From: CAYVXE01 sp964455375
Lineage (GTDB): Bacteria; Zhuqueibacterota; Zhuqueibacteria; Oceanimicrobiales; Oceanimicrobiaceae
DNA: 5,879 bases
Direction: 5' to 3'
Assembly (NCBI GenBank): GCA_964455375.1
Contig: CAYVXE010000176.1
Span: 1 to 5,879, forward strand
The first letter of the stretch is position 1, and each line of letters opens with the position of its first letter. This document shows, piece by piece, positions 4,578 to 5,879 of the stretch. The translations under genes were made by a program, and so were the position numbers. A model generated the notes under the pieces. That model did no database searches. It was given only the letters and a program-made list of their open reading frames with translations, and was not told the origin of the DNA.

Positions 4578-5813
4578 ATGAACACACCACAAATTTACCG
4601 GGAAGGCAACTACATCGTGATGCCCGGATTTGCAACTGCACATTCACATGCATTTCAACGCGCCTTGCGGGGACGAACTCAGCGCCAGGCCAATCCGTCA
4701 GAATCCTTCTGGTCATGGCGGAAATTAATGTATGAGTTGGCCGCAAAACTTTCTCCGGATGATATCTTCAATCTTTCCCGGTTTGCCTTTGTGGAACTGG
4801 CCATGTCCGGTGTTACTGCGGTAGGTGAATTTCACTATCTCCACCATCAACCGGACGGAACACCTTACCACGATCGGCTGGAACTGGCTGACGCGGTTAT
4901 TAGCGCTGCACGGGAGGCAGGGTTACGCATAACACTCATCCGCACGGCTTACTTGCGCGGCGGTAGCGGAAAAAATCTCGAACCAGCACAAAAACGGTTT
5001 TCCGATGCCAGTGTCGAGGATGTGCTAAAAGATGTTGACGACCTGATAACACAGTTTCGGGACGATGACTTTGTGAAAATCGCTTTGGCAGCCCACAGCA
5101 TTCGCGCCGTCCCCCTGCAACAGGTAAAATTACTTGCCAATTTTGCCACCGATAAAAACCTGCCGTTTCATATACACGTGTCCGAACAAATTCAGGAAGT
5201 AAAAGAATGCACGGCGGAATATGGTTTACCGCCGGTAGCTTTGTTAGAAAAGAACGGCCTCTTAAATAAGCGATTCGTCGGTATTCATGCCACTCACCTC
5301 ACCAACGCTGAAATAGCCGCGCTGGGCAAAGCAAAAGCGCAGGTCTGCATTTGCCGCACCACCGAGCGCGACCTTGGCGACGGGCTGCCGCAAACCTCGG
5401 AACTACTGCATGCCGGGGCTAAAATCTGCGTCGGCGTGGACAGCCACGCCTGTTCGGATGCTTTTGAAGAAATCCGTGCCATTGAGTTAGACGAACGCTC
5501 GCGACTGGGAAAACGCATCGTGGCAGCAGAAGCGCCACAACTCCTGACAATGGCAACAAAAAACAGCTATGATGCCATCGGCTTTTCCGATGCATGGATG
5601 ACGAGCAAAGTTTATCTGAACATGTATGATCCGTCTTTAGCAGAAAGTGGGGACTCTACGCTGACAGACGCAGTGGTTTTCGGTGCCACACCCAGAGCAG
5701 TCACGCAGGTCGTTGTGGAAGGTAAAACAATTGTTGCAGACGGGCTTCATAGTAACTATAATGAAGCATATCAAGGCTACGCAAAAAGTTTCAAGAACTT
5801 AGGGCTTACATAA
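4578..5813 (+). CDS. hutF: Formimidoylglutamate deiminase (N-formimino-L-glutamate iminohydrolase)
   Basis: A 411-residue amidohydrolase-superfamily enzyme that turns N-formimino-L-glutamate into N-formyl-L-glutamate and ammonia in five-step histidine degradation. Metal and catalytic residues are in order: HSH at 22-24, His200 and Glu203 in HIHVSEQ, His237 in GIHATHL, Asp288 in GVDSH. HutF-specific segments include FWSWRKLMY (44-52) and EFHYLHH with PDGTPY (84-97). Gln27, Arg48, Tyr87, His173 and Arg176 fall where I recall the Pseudomonas aeruginosa enzyme having its substrate-binding Gln61, Arg82, Tyr121, His206 and Arg209, at a constant offset of 33-34, so activity on formiminoglutamate is likely. 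Known HutFs are about 450 residues; this one lacks roughly 34 at the N-terminus, the first part of the beta-sandwich beside the barrel, while the C-terminal sandwich strands (VTQVVVEGKTIV) remain. No other hut gene is in the window. An alternative is a related deaminase, but the specific residues argue against it. Confidence 0.88.
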   Translation: MNTPQIYREGNYIVMPGFATAHSHAFQRALRGRTQRQANPSESFWSWRKLMYELAAKLSPDDIFNLSRFAFVELAMSGVTAVGEFHYLHHQPDGTPYHDRLELADAVISAAREAGLRITLIRTAYLRGGSGKNLEPAQKRFSDASVEDVLKDVDDLITQFRDDDFVKIALAAHSIRAVPLQQVKLLANFATDKNLPFHIHVSEQIQEVKECTAEYGLPPVALLEKNGLLNKRFVGIHATHLTNAEIAALGKAKAQVCICRTTERDLGDGLPQTSELLHAGAKICVGVDSHACSDAFEEIRAIELDERSRLGKRIVAAEAPQLLTMATKNSYDAIGFSDAWMTSKVYLNMYDPSLAESGDSTLTDAVVFGATPRAVTQVVVEGKTIVADGLHSNYNEAYQGYAKSFKNLGLT

Positions 5814-5866
5814 AACTCCGTTTGATTCCGGGTGCATAACTAGTGATTCACCGAAAACTCACGTTC

Positions 5867-5879
5867 TGTCATTTCGACC
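5867..5879. repeat. Start of a dispersed TGTCATTTCGACC repeat, cut by the window edge
   Basis: The last 13 bases match 11 of 13 bases at 3232-3244, in the same orientation, and equal the opening of a known type of short intergenic repeat (recalled, not searched). The rest of the copy lies outside the window. It sits about 55 bases after the hutF stop, in intergenic DNA. Confidence 0.4.

Noticed and set aside
5826..5855. Possible terminator after hutF (GGTG and CACC arms)
   Set aside because: Only about four paired bases with a long loop and no T-run.
1..5879. A previously undescribed multi-gene system
   Set aside because: The five genes are of known families with unrelated roles and mixed orientation; nothing in spacing or content suggests that they act together.

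Overview
The window is ordinary bacterial chromosome of moderate G+C with five recognisable genes. The lipoprotein gene and the formimidoylglutamate deiminase (HutF) point to a Gram-negative-type organism. Shine-Dalgarno use is mixed: strong before the lipoprotein, modest before hutF, none visible before the ABC-F gene. Non-coding DNA carries dispersed-repeat sequences of the TGTCATTTCGACC and GAGCAGAGTCGAAG types, which I recall from FCB-group and neighbouring phyla (Bacteroidota, Calditrichota, KSB1-like lineages). That placement is a low-confidence guess.

Layout, left to right: (1) 1-134, a short region with no convincing gene. (2) 135-2003 (+), a two-domain ABC-F ribosome-associated ATPase. 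(3) 2069-2701 (+), a small lipoprotein whose mature part is a repeating beta-solenoid with six V/I-N-G repeats. (4) A 13-bp perfect inverted repeat at 2708-2747 that separates the lipoprotein gene from a convergent gene and runs into that gene's last codons. (5) 2731-3108 (-), a stand-alone response-regulator receiver domain. (6) 3109-3559, a 451-bp gene-free stretch with several nested repeats, including a candidate 224-bp MITE-like element at 3207-3430 with terminal inverted repeats and flanking TTA. (7) 3560-4420 (-), a divergent member of the arylamine N-acetyltransferase family starting at TTG. (8) A 157-bp divergent intergenic region with a good sigma70-type promoter facing each way. (9) 4578-5813 (+), formimidoylglutamate deiminase, with metal and substrate residues present but the N-terminal segment naturally short. 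(10) The start of another dispersed-repeat copy at the right edge.

The genes do not form one pathway. ABC-F and the lipoprotein could be co-transcribed (65-bp gap). The acetyltransferase-like gene and hutF are divergent neighbours; hutF would act in the five-step histidine degradation route, but no other hut gene is in view. I see no phage, CRISPR, defence or biosynthetic cluster. The least explained parts are the gene-free repeat region at 3109-3559, the solenoid lipoprotein, and the altered active-site surroundings of the acetyltransferase-like protein.
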